From: Nitrososphaerota archaeon
Lineage (GTDB): Archaea > Thermoproteota > EX4484-205 > JAAOZP01
Length of the DNA: 64,000 nucleotides
Reading direction: 5' to 3'
Assembly: GCA_011605725.1 (NCBI GenBank)
Contig: JAAOZP010000017.1
Coordinates: forward strand, 124,001 to 188,000
Positions 1 through 8,952 of this stretch are shown piece after piece. Position numbers and translations under genes: made by a program. Position 1 is the first letter of the stretch. Each line of letters begins with the position of its first letter. Under the pieces are notes generated by a model that ran no database searches, was not told the origin of the DNA, and was given only the letters and a program-made list of their open reading frames with translations.

Positions 1-683
1 AGGTTTTCAAGATCCTGAACCTCCTTATTCAAACGACCAATGTCTTCATCCATCTGTCTTAGGCTGGAATCAAGCTCCAATACTCGCTCCTCAAGATTCT
101 GAAGCTCGGTTGCAACATCCTTCCCGTTAAACCTCTCGAGCTCTCTCCATGCTCCATCCAACTGTTCACGCAGCTCTCTCAAAAGAGTTATCCCCAGTAC
201 TGAATCCATTTGTTCTTTCTGCGGCTCCAGTACCTCTGTTAACCTACCCTGCCTAATATACACCAGGTTGATAAACCTCCTTAAACTCATCCCGAGAAGT
301 TCAGTAATCCTGCTCCTCAAGTCTTCCTCGCCCTCTAGAGACACGTTTCTACCGTTAACCCGGAGTAATCGTTCCCCTGTCCTGTAATCCCCGTTCCTGT
401 CTAAACTGCCTCTCCTCTCAACCTCAACGATCTGGCCGTTAACCGGGCTTCTGAACCTTACGTAGACACTCATCTCGCCTGAACCCGGCAGCTTTGAAAC
501 CAGTAGCTTCGGCCTAGCCTCCGGCACCTCGCCGAAAAGCGCGAACGTCAACGCGTTGAGCAAAGTAGTTTTACCCGTTGAATTCCTACCTTTTATGAGG
601 TTAAGCCCGGCTGAGAAATCCAGTTGAACATTCCTGTAACGCTCCAGGTTTCGGAGTCTAAGCGTTTCGATTAAACCACTCAT
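1..683 (-). CDS. rad50: Rad50 DNA repair ATPase, N-terminal part (runs off the window)
   Basis: Reading the minus strand from an ATG at 683 gives an SMC-like ATPase N-terminus that stays open to base 1, so about 227 residues are present and the coiled coil, zinc hook and C-terminal lobe lie outside. A Walker A motif, GRNSTGKTT, appears near residue 33, followed by the hydrophobic strand FALFGEVPE typical of Rad50. From about residue 160 the sequence becomes Leu/Glu-rich heptads, the start of the coiled coil. Rad50 tethers DNA ends and drives Mre11 nuclease. It starts one base after the mre11 stop, so the two are surely co-transcribed. Identification is firm despite the truncation. Confidence 0.9.
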   Translation of the reverse strand, partial: MSGLIETLRLRNLERYRNVQLDFSAGLNLIKGRNSTGKTTLLNALTFALFGEVPEARPKLLVSKLPGSGEMSVYVRFRSPVNGQIVEVERRGSLDRNGDYRTGERLLRVNGRNVSLEGEEDLRSRITELLGMSLRRFINLVYIRQGRLTEVLEPQKEQMDSVLGITLLRELREQLDGAWRELERFNGKDVATELQNLEERVLELDSSLRQMDEDIGRLNKEVQDLEN

Positions 684-684
684 T

Positions 685-1944
685 TCAACCACCTGCTTTC
701 TCTAAAATCTGAATCCAGCGTTTTACGAATCTGCTCCTATCGGAATCCGTGAGAAGCCCTGTTCTCTGGCTTGCCTTTTCATCGAGAGTTATACTTAGCT
801 CCTCCACGATCTTCATCGCTTCATCCGACGCTTCCCCGAGCGATTTCAAAATCTCCATCGCATAGTCGATACCACTGCCAAGTCTAGTGAAGACGGCTTT
901 CTGCCTAACATCTTCAACACGATTAACCAAGTCGACATGCAGCAACCTGGTTGAAACGGTTTTCTTCACAATCTCCCTACGGAGACACATATCTATGTTA
1001 TGCGGATCATTCTCAGCGTATCCGCTTAAAACTATACGAAGCACCCCATCAATACCCCTTGTCTGAAGATCTGACGAGTAGGCTTCCATCTCGCGAACAG
1101 ACTGCTCGATGAACCATTCGCAAGGTTTCACCGCGCCTTTTGAATCCACTTTGACGTTGCGTATTTCATGCAGAGGCTTTATCGGTATGAACCTTACTCG
1201 TTCCCCTTCTAACACATAGACGCCGAAGGGACCTTCGTCAGACAGGTCAACCGCCTCAGTTGCACCAGGCGTTAGAAAAAGCGTCCCGTTATTTTCCATC
1301 GGGTTAGCCCTCTCATGATAGTGCCCGGCTAAAACAATATCGACCCCAAGCTCGTCGAAATCCCTTACAGTAAGACAGTTATGCGGCGGGACTCCCGGAG
1401 GAATCTCGTGATACCCCTGAATAAAATTGTGGATTACGAGAATCTTAATCCCTCCCCCTTTCTCAAACCCTCTCTGGATCATGTTCCTGATATTCTTAAA
1501 AACACGCGATATATACGGATGGTAAGGTAACCCTATCAACCGGATGCCGTTGAAAAAATAGGATTCCTCCTCCCCTCTTATCGCAGCCTCACCAACTACC
1601 TTAAGATATTTTGCTAGAGGATGCTTAACGAAATCTAGAGCATTATTGTCTATAGTACCATCATGGTTCCCCCTAACTAGGAAAATGGAAACTTCTCCAC
1701 CGTGTTCTCCGTGAAGGGAGTTAACTAGGCGCTGCAACTCTTCCTTAACGAAAACACTGTCCTCAGACACCATGCTCCGCTTCTCAAAAAGGTCTCCTGC
1801 ATGAACCACGCATTCTACCTCCTCCTCTATGAAAATATTAATGGCCTGAGTAAAGGCGTGGCGATAAGCGTTCCTCCTGAGATCACCGACCTCCCTAGGT
1901 ATGTTCCTACCTATATGGGTGTCAGAGAAAACCCCTATCTTCAT
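685..1944 (-). CDS. mre11: Mre11 double-strand-break repair nuclease
   Basis: A 419-residue calcineurin-type metallophosphoesterase, the usual size for archaeal Mre11. The metal ligands are all visible: Asp8 and His10 in SDTHIGR, Asp51 in HAGDLFEKRS, Asn93-His94 in RGNHDG, His172 in VIHNF, and His208/His210 in AGHYHERANP. The last 130 residues form the capping and Rad50-binding region. It degrades DNA ends with Rad50 to expose 3' tails for RadA. It sits 6 bases after herA and 1 base before rad50 in a minus-strand operon nurA-herA-mre11-rad50. Confidence 0.95.
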   Translation of the reverse strand: MKIGVFSDTHIGRNIPREVGDLRRNAYRHAFTQAINIFIEEEVECVVHAGDLFEKRSMVSEDSVFVKEELQRLVNSLHGEHGGEVSIFLVRGNHDGTIDNNALDFVKHPLAKYLKVVGEAAIRGEEESYFFNGIRLIGLPYHPYISRVFKNIRNMIQRGFEKGGGIKILVIHNFIQGYHEIPPGVPPHNCLTVRDFDELGVDIVLAGHYHERANPMENNGTLFLTPGATEAVDLSDEGPFGVYVLEGERVRFIPIKPLHEIRNVKVDSKGAVKPCEWFIEQSVREMEAYSSDLQTRGIDGVLRIVLSGYAENDPHNIDMCLRREIVKKTVSTRLLHVDLVNRVEDVRQKAVFTRLGSGIDYAMEILKSLGEASDEAMKIVEELSITLDEKASQRTGLLTDSDRSRFVKRWIQILEKAGG

Positions 1945-1950
1945 CTTATC

Positions 1951-3513
1951 TCACCACTTGCCTTTTTCCCTCTGCTTAAGCTGCTCGTTAATCCTCTCCA
2001 TGATACTGCTCAGCTCAGGCGTTACGCCATGGTGAACCGTTCTCCTGTCCAAGGTTTTCACGTGTGCTGGAAGAGGTACGAAAGGCCCGACAAGCAAAGC
2101 CTCCCCCTGGTTTAGACCAGGAAGGTCTTCCACAAGCCTATGGTGAAAGCTTTCACTGGCATTCTCTATGACGTTCTGATCCTGCTGGTTAGTTATTCTC
2201 ATCACCGCGTAATTCCCTATGTTGCTCAATATGTCCGGCTCTATGTTTCTTGGGCGCTGGCTTATCAGAATTATGAAGAGGCCGAACTTGGCGCCCTCCC
2301 TTACCGCTGTAGATATGGTCCTGACAGCATATCCTCCGCTCTTCTCAGAAGCTATGCGGTGGGCCTCCTCAATAAATAGGAAAACAGGGGTAAAACTCTT
2401 CTCTTCACTCTTGCTTGAAACCTGGTGTCTGAACAAGGTGTCTACGATTATACTGGCATACGCGTCTTGAACCCTTGAACGCAACCCGTTTAGACAGATG
2501 ATGCTCAGCGTCTTAGGGGCCAGCAGCTCTGAGACACTCATCCCGGTTGGCGGGAGCGAAACCTCCTCACCCAGGTCTTCAAGCCTAGCGAGAAGACTCT
2601 CATACCTAACTCTGTCCTCCCCCTTAAGCACCGGCTTACCATTACCATCGGTTTCTTCCAGCTTGCTCCTGATTAAGCCAGTTATATCCCCCAGTCCGAA
2701 GGGACGTCTCTCCGATTTCAGCCTTCTCAAAATGTTTCTCAAAACAATTTTCTGCCTCTCCCCCAGAGTGGTTCCGAGAAGCGCGATTATAGCCTCATAC
2801 GTCAGCTGCTCAGGACTCAGCTGGAGCTCCCTCTGCTCAGCGGTCACGCCACGTACTTTCGGAGCTCCTGGTGGGTAGTAGACAACAATGTTGAAGTCCC
2901 CATGCCTACCGCCGTTAACAAGCCTATCCATCATAACGTAGTCAGCATGAATATCTATGACGACCACTGGGAAAGGCGTGTTCAAAAGAATCTCCTCGAT
3001 CAGCCTGCCGGCAAAATAGGATTTCCCAGCTCTAGTGGCTGCGAAAACTCCTAAATGAAACTGAAGATCCTGAAGATGTATAGGAACCTTAACCATGGGC
3101 CTGTTGAGAAGCATCGCCACGTACAACGGTATCCTCTTCTCTACTCCTGAAAAGAATGCTTGAAGAAGCTCGTCGTCAGCCCTATAGACGGGCGCGTTAG
3201 GGTCTGGAGCAACCTTCGGCCTCATGATCCGCCCATCCTTAAGATACCCCACCACCTCTGTTGAAACCAGCCTGTAGGAATAGGGTGACACCTGCTGCTC
3301 AGCAGCCAGCCTCTCCGTCGCAAGAGGGTTTTTAGAAGCCAAGCCAACGATCTCTGCTAAAACCCTAACCTTCTCAAGCCTTCCGTCATCAAAATTATTC
3401 ACCTCTACATAGACATAGTCGTGGAGAGCAACCGGATTATCTATACCTGTTTTAAAAACGAACCGGTATGGTGTGGACTCCTCTACTACTCTTCCCAGCG
3501 GCTCCATCAGCAT
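1951..3513 (-). CDS. herA: HerA bipolar DNA helicase/translocase
   Basis: 520 residues with the HerA layout: an N-terminal beta-barrel (HAS) domain over about 100 residues, then a FtsK/HerA-type RecA core. Walker A is ATRAGKS around residues 159-165 and Walker B with the catalytic glutamate is LFIEEAHRI around residue 385. Downstream lies ISQRPRNIEPDILSN, the region that carries sensor/arginine-finger residues in this family. The hexamer pumps DNA into NurA during end resection. Its start overlaps the end of nurA by 7 bases, suggesting translational coupling. Confidence 0.94.
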   Translation of the reverse strand: MLMEPLGRVVEESTPYRFVFKTGIDNPVALHDYVYVEVNNFDDGRLEKVRVLAEIVGLASKNPLATERLAAEQQVSPYSYRLVSTEVVGYLKDGRIMRPKVAPDPNAPVYRADDELLQAFFSGVEKRIPLYVAMLLNRPMVKVPIHLQDLQFHLGVFAATRAGKSYFAGRLIEEILLNTPFPVVVIDIHADYVMMDRLVNGGRHGDFNIVVYYPPGAPKVRGVTAEQRELQLSPEQLTYEAIIALLGTTLGERQKIVLRNILRRLKSERRPFGLGDITGLIRSKLEETDGNGKPVLKGEDRVRYESLLARLEDLGEEVSLPPTGMSVSELLAPKTLSIICLNGLRSRVQDAYASIIVDTLFRHQVSSKSEEKSFTPVFLFIEEAHRIASEKSGGYAVRTISTAVREGAKFGLFIILISQRPRNIEPDILSNIGNYAVMRITNQQDQNVIENASESFHHRLVEDLPGLNQGEALLVGPFVPLPAHVKTLDRRTVHHGVTPELSSIMERINEQLKQREKGKW

Positions 3514-4784
3514 CCCCTCAATACAGCATCCCTAATGCTTCTCCTTCTAGGGCTTGCTTTAAAACCTCTTCTCCTCAGCTCTTCGACTACAACAGGCTCG
3601 TAAGCATACCTGTAGATGCTTCTACTAAGCCTAGCAATGGAGTCTACCTCAGCAAGCGGGTGTACAATATGAGGCTCATGCTGCAGCCTGTTTAACACGC
3701 CGAATATTTTTTTCGCTTTTTCAACACCTGAATCATCTATGAAAAAGTCTGCGGAAAGGCTTCCACCCGCGTCACTGTACCCGAGAATGTTTGAAGGGAT
3801 ATCTACCCTGTAAACTCTAGAGCTTAGACTAGGCCTCCAGAATGTTAACGCTACCGGAGGATTTGAGAAGTAGCTGTCAAGCGCTTCGAGAACCCCTTTC
3901 AACGCTTCATCACGTTTTAGACGCGACCTGAACCCTGAGTCCCACCAGCTTGTTGACCTAGTCTCCCCCGTTAGGAAAATAGTCTGCGGCGCAAGGAGAA
4001 GCGGTTTCGTGAAGCCTGGCCCAGGCGCTATCTCGCTATACACACCTTCATCTGAAAAATCCTGCTCCAACTCATTGAAACATGTTTCCAGCATCGAGTC
4101 TGAAGATAAACCCTTAACCTTCTCGCTTAAAACTTCCCGAATCCTCCTTATGCTTCTCCCTCTTGCTACGGAAGCAAGCCCAGGATCTAGGCTGTGAAGA
4201 ATATCAATCATTATCTTCGCCCTTAGGTAGCTGATGTCACTGTCCTTTGAAAGACCTATGACCATCCTTTCCCCGTCGACAAGCTTCAGCAGAAGAGTCA
4301 GCTCCTTAACGTAGCTTTCAAAAACCCTTGAAACAGCTTTTAAGCGGTCCCTATTGTGGAGAAAAGTCAGGTAGAGGCTTCCGTCGAAAATGCCGAGGAC
4401 CCTTCCATGCGACTGGAAGGCTTTTTCCAAAGCCCGCCTCAGCGTCCTAAGCTCTAGAGCCCTTAAAAACAGCTCTCTACCCTGAAGCCTATAGCCTGCT
4501 TCCACCCCTGCCTCCAGCAGGCTGACCGGCTCTCTCCCCCTCGAGTAAATATGCGCCACGGATCTAGCTACCCAGACAACCAAGCCTCCGGAGAAGCTGG
4601 ATTCACTGATGCTTCCATCGCAAGCCGCTACAGCTCCATCCGGCTCACATGCTTCATCATATGGACACCATTTTGAAAGATAGGAAGCCTTGAAGGGCGA
4701 CGAGTAGAAGCCCGGTGGGCTCAGCCTGCCTACTGATTCACGCAGCCCGCTTAGGAACATCTGGAAGAACTGCTCCTCAGCCAT
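3507..4784 (-). CDS. nurA: NurA 5'-3' nuclease
   Basis: 425 residues, first gene of the repair operon. The RNase H-like NurA fold is indicated by AACDGSISE (first catalytic aspartate, Asp56) and by GIFDGSLYL near residue 138, followed by VIGLSKDSDI, and a C-terminal VDSIARLSR segment typical of the family. It forms a dimer docked on the HerA hexamer and digests the 5' strand. Sequence conservation outside the aspartate motifs is weak in this family, but the overlap with herA and neighbourhood with mre11-rad50 make the call secure. The ATG at 4784 is the only sensible start. Confidence 0.88.
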   Translation of the reverse strand: MAEEQFFQMFLSGLRESVGRLSPPGFYSSPFKASYLSKWCPYDEACEPDGAVAACDGSISESSFSGGLVVWVARSVAHIYSRGREPVSLLEAGVEAGYRLQGRELFLRALELRTLRRALEKAFQSHGRVLGIFDGSLYLTFLHNRDRLKAVSRVFESYVKELTLLLKLVDGERMVIGLSKDSDISYLRAKIMIDILHSLDPGLASVARGRSIRRIREVLSEKVKGLSSDSMLETCFNELEQDFSDEGVYSEIAPGPGFTKPLLLAPQTIFLTGETRSTSWWDSGFRSRLKRDEALKGVLEALDSYFSNPPVALTFWRPSLSSRVYRVDIPSNILGYSDAGGSLSADFFIDDSGVEKAKKIFGVLNRLQHEPHIVHPLAEVDSIARLSRSIYRYAYEPVVVEELRRRGFKASPRRRSIRDAVLRGC

Positions 4785-4856
4785 CTGCTTGAAAACCGGC
4801 TCTAAGCCCTTATTATCCTTTCTATGCTGCCTTAACGGAAATAGTTTAAAGAATCT

Positions 4857-7160
4857 TTACTCTACTCGAACACTGCTGAAGAAGACTGTTCTAAAGCCTA
4901 TGGTTCTAGCTTCACCCGTAACCTTGAAACTGCCTCTAAGCCTTATGTCCTCTGAAGAAGCGCCGATAAAGACTTCGAATACACCTGGCTCAACCACCAG
5001 CCTCATATGCTCATCGTAGAAGGCGAGCTGCTCAGTGTAGAGCGTGAACTCAACCATCCTAGTCTCCCCTGGCTCAAGACTCAGCCTTTTGAAACCCTTA
5101 AGCTCCATCACCGGCCTAGTGACGCTTGCCACAGGATCCCTCACGTAAAGCTGAACAACCTCGTCGCCCTTCAAGCCACCAGTATTCCTAAGTTTAAAAC
5201 GTATTTTAACACTGCCTGTGGAACTGGCTTCCTGGGGCTCGATCTCGAGAGAACTGTATTCGAAGACCGTGTAGCTTAAACCATGGCCGAATGGGAACGC
5301 TGGCTTAGCATCCATCCCGACGTAGCTCCTGAACGATGAAGGCTTCCTGTTATAGTTCAGCGGAATCTGGCCAGCGTCCTTCGGGAAAGAAACTGGAAGC
5401 CTTCCACCCGGATTATAGTATCCGAAGAGGACGTCTGCAACAGCGTTACCTCCCTCTTCACCAGGGTACCATGCTTCAAGTATTGCTGAACAATTTTCAG
5501 CCATCCAGCCTAGGGAAATCGGCCTGCCGTTAACAAGCACAAGTATAACCGGTTTACCGGTTTTGCAGAGCTCCCTCACCAAATCCTCCTGGACCCCGGG
5601 CAGCCCCAGGGAAAACCTGTCACACCCCTCGCCGGAAACCCCTCTTTCAAACATTCCAGACTTTTCACCCATCACTGCTACCACCACATCCGACTCCAAG
5701 GCTGCTTTAACAGCTTCGCTAAACTCTTCTCTCGACCCCCCGGTGATGTCGCAGCCCTTAGCGTATTTCACCAATATTTTTCCTGAAGCCCTGCTCCTGA
5801 TGCCCTCAAGTATGCTGACCGTCCTAACCGCACCCTCCTTGAAAACCTCGTCGTAGCCAGGCGGCGGGTTAGCCATATCCATGTGAGCCGTGAAACTATA
5901 GTCCCCGTGTAGGTTCCTCTTGCTGTCGGCATTCGGACCTATGACTGCTATCGACTTAACTGTCTCCCGGATCGGGAGGACCCCGTTGTTCTTCAGGAGG
6001 ACGATCGACTCCCTCGCAGCCCTAAGGGCGAGAGCCCTATCCTCATCCCTGTCAAACTGGCTTTTAGCCTCCTCAGGGTTGACGTACGGGTTTTCGAAAA
6101 GGCCTAGTAGAAACTTGGCTCTTAAAACCCTTGAAACCGCCAGGTCTATAAGACCTTCAGAAACCCTGCCCTCTCTAACAGCCTGCAGCAGTGGCTCCCC
6201 GTAGCAGTCTACATGGGGAAGCTCAATATCAATCCCGGCTTGAAACGCCTGGACCGCAGCATCCTTAGCGTCCTTAGCAGTGTTGTGAAAGTTTTCAAGC
6301 ATCCTGATGGCGAAATAGTCTGAGACGACAAACCCTTGGAACCCCCATTCACCCCTGAGAATATCTGTGAGAAGCATTCTGGAGGAGGCGCAGGGAACCC
6401 CGTCTATCTCGTGGTAAGCGTTCATAACCGATAGGACCCCGGCAACCTTAACCGCGGCCTCAAAGGGAAACAGGAAAACCTCTCTCAGCTCCCTAGGGCC
6501 TGCGTGAACCGGGGCACAGTTCCTCCCGCCTTCTGGAAAACCGTGGGCTGCGAAATGCTTGACGGTTGCTATGACACCGTTCCTCAAATCCTCTCCCTGG
6601 AGGCCCTTAACGTAGGCAACCCCCATGCTTGCAACCAGGTATGGGTCCTCGCCATAGGTCTCCTCCGTCCTGCCCCATCTCGGGTCTCTCAGAACATCCA
6701 GAACAGGTGCAAGCCCCTGATGGGCTCCGGAAGCCCTAACCTGCCTCCTTATCACTGAAGCGACTTTTTCAACAAGCTCCGGATTCCACGTGCTTGCTAA
6801 GCCTATCGCCTGAGGGAACACTGTAGCCCCCATCGCTAGGAAGCCTGTTAAACACTCCTCGTGGACGATAGCAGGCACGTGAAGCCTAGTCTTCTCAACC
6901 AGGAACCTCTGGATCTCGTTGGCAATTCTAGCACCATCCCCGGGATTAACCCCTAGGGCTCCTGATAAGCGTGTTAACTCCCCTATGCCTTTTTTAAGCT
7001 CCTCCAGCTTTTCACGCGGCATAGCTGCCACTCCGAAAACCCTTGGCCAGACTGACTGGAGTTGAGCAAGCTTCTCCTCCAGCGTCATCCTTTTCAAAAG
7101 ATCCCTAACCCTGAGCTCAACAGGTGCTGATGAGTCAAGGTAAACAGGCTTATCCTCCAT
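4857..7160 (-). CDS. Glycoside hydrolase family 3 beta-glucosidase-type enzyme
   Basis: 767 residues with the three GH3 parts: an N-terminal TIM barrel, an alpha/beta sandwich, and a C-terminal fibronectin-III-like domain (from about residue 650). The nucleophile is Asp281 in FVVSDYFAIR; the substrate-binding VKHFAAHG motif lies near residue 200; the loop GEKSGMFERGVSGEGCDR in the sandwich domain supplies acid/base candidates. There is no signal peptide, so it should act in the cytoplasm on imported beta-glucosides or beta-xylosides; the exact sugar cannot be read from sequence. It is monocistronic with its own promoter and begins the glycan block that runs to 21266. Confidence 0.92.
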   Translation of the reverse strand: MEDKPVYLDSSAPVELRVRDLLKRMTLEEKLAQLQSVWPRVFGVAAMPREKLEELKKGIGELTRLSGALGVNPGDGARIANEIQRFLVEKTRLHVPAIVHEECLTGFLAMGATVFPQAIGLASTWNPELVEKVASVIRRQVRASGAHQGLAPVLDVLRDPRWGRTEETYGEDPYLVASMGVAYVKGLQGEDLRNGVIATVKHFAAHGFPEGGRNCAPVHAGPRELREVFLFPFEAAVKVAGVLSVMNAYHEIDGVPCASSRMLLTDILRGEWGFQGFVVSDYFAIRMLENFHNTAKDAKDAAVQAFQAGIDIELPHVDCYGEPLLQAVREGRVSEGLIDLAVSRVLRAKFLLGLFENPYVNPEEAKSQFDRDEDRALALRAARESIVLLKNNGVLPIRETVKSIAVIGPNADSKRNLHGDYSFTAHMDMANPPPGYDEVFKEGAVRTVSILEGIRSRASGKILVKYAKGCDITGGSREEFSEAVKAALESDVVVAVMGEKSGMFERGVSGEGCDRFSLGLPGVQEDLVRELCKTGKPVILVLVNGRPISLGWMAENCSAILEAWYPGEEGGNAVADVLFGYYNPGGRLPVSFPKDAGQIPLNYNRKPSSFRSYVGMDAKPAFPFGHGLSYTVFEYSSLEIEPQEASSTGSVKIRFKLRNTGGLKGDEVVQLYVRDPVASVTRPVMELKGFKRLSLEPGETRMVEFTLYTEQLAFYDEHMRLVVEPGVFEVFIGASSEDIRLRGSFKVTGEARTIGFRTVFFSSVRVE

Positions 7161-7187
7161 CTTTACTCACAAATTAAGCCACTCTTC

Positions 7188-7200
7188 TTCAATATTTATG
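7188..7200 (-). promoter_or_regulatory. TATA box of the GH3 gene
   Basis: On the minus strand the sequence CATAAATATTGAAG is centred about 34 bases before the GH3 ATG at 7160. Assuming the usual archaeal spacing of about 26 bases, transcription would start near 7168, leaving a leader of only about 8 bases. Confidence 0.55.
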
Positions 7201-7287
7201 TTTTCAAGCCGTCGCCACCGCTTAAAGCAAAGAGTTGCGGCTTCAAATCGTTAGAATTAAAATTATTTAAGGCTGAGAAAGCGATTA

Positions 7288-7458
7288 TTGAAAGAGGGAA
7301 CAACGGCTAGAAGACTGACGGTCCCGGATATTGATAAATGCGTCGGATGCCAGCTCTACATGTTCAAGAAGGTTCGGAGAGGCATGGTTCTCCAGGTCAG
7401 CCATAAGCGTTCAATCAGACTTCTTACGGGCTACGCGTCATCCCACCCACATGCATGA
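7288..7458 (+). pseudogene. Possible decayed ferredoxin-like gene fragment (56 residues)
   Basis: From a TTG at 7288 the plus strand encodes 56 residues containing VPDIDKCVGCQLYMFKK. The DIDKCVGCQxC-MF pattern is what archaeal 4Fe-4S ferredoxin-like proteins show at their first cluster, but here the third cysteine is Tyr, the fourth is absent, and the rest has no cysteines. A TATA-like AATTATTTAAGG sits about 25 bases upstream of the TTG. The frame ends inside the 3' end of the convergent hydrolase gene (stop at 7424). Most simply this is the 5' stub of a ferredoxin gene whose remainder was lost when the neighbour arrived. It could instead be a chance ORF. Confidence 0.4.
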
Positions 7459-8857
7459 TCTCAGCCTTGAGATTGACGGAAGTAGCCCTCGTAACCAGAA
7501 TCACCCATGGCTCGTCATTTATGTTCACAAGGCCGAAATTACTGTTCTCACCATCGAACCTGCCCTGAGCAGGCTGGTCTGAATACTGAAACCAATGGTA
7601 GCCAACCACATATGGCTCGGAAAGAAGTTTTGCAACGTATTTCTCAAAACGCTCCGCCCTATCTTCCTGTGTCGCTAAAGGTGTTCCAGCACCCTTAGTG
7701 TTCGGCAGCCCCGAATCCCTTGCCTTAAAAGAAAACTCGGTGATAATGACTGGCAGACCAGTTAGACGGTTTATAGCCCTAAGGTCCTCTATGGGAGGCT
7801 CCCAACCATAGTTGTTTATCGAAACCACGTCAGTATAACCGACACATCCCTTTAAAACTTCATCCGGAGGCCTGAATGCGAACCTGCATCCCAAAATAAG
7901 GTGGTTCGGGTCATGTCTTCTTATCGCGTCATGACAAACCTTAAAATACCTTTTCGAAACGACCTCTAGGAAGCCAAGCCTATCCGAATCCAATGAGGCT
8001 CCGCCGGGAGGCTCGTAAACATTCAGGATATCCTCGAAAGAGTTGAAGCCCGTTCCCCATTTAGCGTTAAGCTCCCCTATGTTGCCGTACTTCTCCCTTA
8101 GATACTGGACTAGGGCTTTCTTACCCGGCGCATCTTTTTCAAGGGCAATATAGTCGTCGAAAAGATGCTTAGTAGACCTCCAGTCAGGCCCCCACCTCAA
8201 CTCATTATCTGTGAAGTAGCCTAAGAGATACGGGTCGTCCCTTCTTGAAGCACATATTTCCCCCGCCGCCTCATCAGCCACCTCCTCGAACCTTTTCGAG
8301 AAATAGTCCACAACCTTTCCGCTTAACCATTCTGACCCGGCTTTCGCAGCAATGTCAAGTATTATCGTGTATGGGATTTTAAGCCTGTAGAGCTCGCTGC
8401 TAGACCAGGCGCCTATAGTGTTGAAGCCATAGCTGCGAAGCCTCTCAACAGTGGCTTCAGCCCAAGACTCAGCATGCCCGTATTTCCCTAGAACAACCCT
8501 GTTGTACGGACTGTATCCTAGAGAGGGAGAGTAATCCCCGTCGAAGCTAACATGATTCACCCCTTTAGATATGAAGCCGTTTCCCTCAGGATCTATAATC
8601 CACCAGACGCCGTTAATCTTCTCAACGTGGAAGAAGCCTGTAGCTGTACCTTTAACACGCAACGTCCCACCGTAAGAATCATAGAAGAGGATTGATATAA
8701 GGCTTGCCAGGCTTTTAAAGCTTTCACTGTGTTCAGCGAGCTGACGGTTAAGCTCCCTGACTGATTGCATTGAAACGGATAGGTTGTAGAGTGAAAACGC
8801 TAGGATTATCAGCATGATTACGAGGAGCAGGCGCATCATCTTAAAACTCGACGTCAT
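7424..8857 (-). CDS. Membrane-anchored clan GH-A glycoside hydrolase, GH50 (agarase)-like
   Basis: 477 residues from ATG 8857 (a TTG one codon earlier is also open). Residues 9-28 form a signal-anchor segment, then a short linker helix, then a TIM-barrel enzyme facing outside. GH50-like signatures: GVWWIIDPEGNGFISKGVN near residue 85, GYFTDNELRWG with the likely acid/base Glu219, VIITEFSFKARDSG with the likely nucleophile Glu374, and HWFQYSDQP with DGENSNFG near the C-terminus. GH50 enzymes are best known as beta-agarases and related galactosidases; the substrate in this organism is unknown. It is convergent with a ferredoxin remnant and follows the DUF6785 gene on the same strand. Confidence 0.8.
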   Translation of the reverse strand: MTSSFKMMRLLLVIMLIILAFSLYNLSVSMQSVRELNRQLAEHSESFKSLASLISILFYDSYGGTLRVKGTATGFFHVEKINGVWWIIDPEGNGFISKGVNHVSFDGDYSPSLGYSPYNRVVLGKYGHAESWAEATVERLRSYGFNTIGAWSSSELYRLKIPYTIILDIAAKAGSEWLSGKVVDYFSKRFEEVADEAAGEICASRRDDPYLLGYFTDNELRWGPDWRSTKHLFDDYIALEKDAPGKKALVQYLREKYGNIGELNAKWGTGFNSFEDILNVYEPPGGASLDSDRLGFLEVVSKRYFKVCHDAIRRHDPNHLILGCRFAFRPPDEVLKGCVGYTDVVSINNYGWEPPIEDLRAINRLTGLPVIITEFSFKARDSGLPNTKGAGTPLATQEDRAERFEKYVAKLLSEPYVVGYHWFQYSDQPAQGRFDGENSNFGLVNINDEPWVILVTRATSVNLKAEIMHVGGMTRSP

Positions 8858-8878
8858 CAAACGGTCTTACGCCGCCGT

Positions 8879-8888
8879 TTTTAAAAAC
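8879..8888 (-). promoter_or_regulatory. TATA box of the GH50-like gene
   Basis: The minus-strand sequence GTTTTTAAAAAC is centred 26-27 bases before the ATG at 8857, which argues for a leaderless transcript starting at that ATG rather than at the TTG at 8860. Confidence 0.5.
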
Positions 8889-8952
8889 TTTCCGTCAGAC
8901 TTAACCAACTAATACGTGAAAAGGATTGTGAAAAAGATAAAAAAAATGGTTT

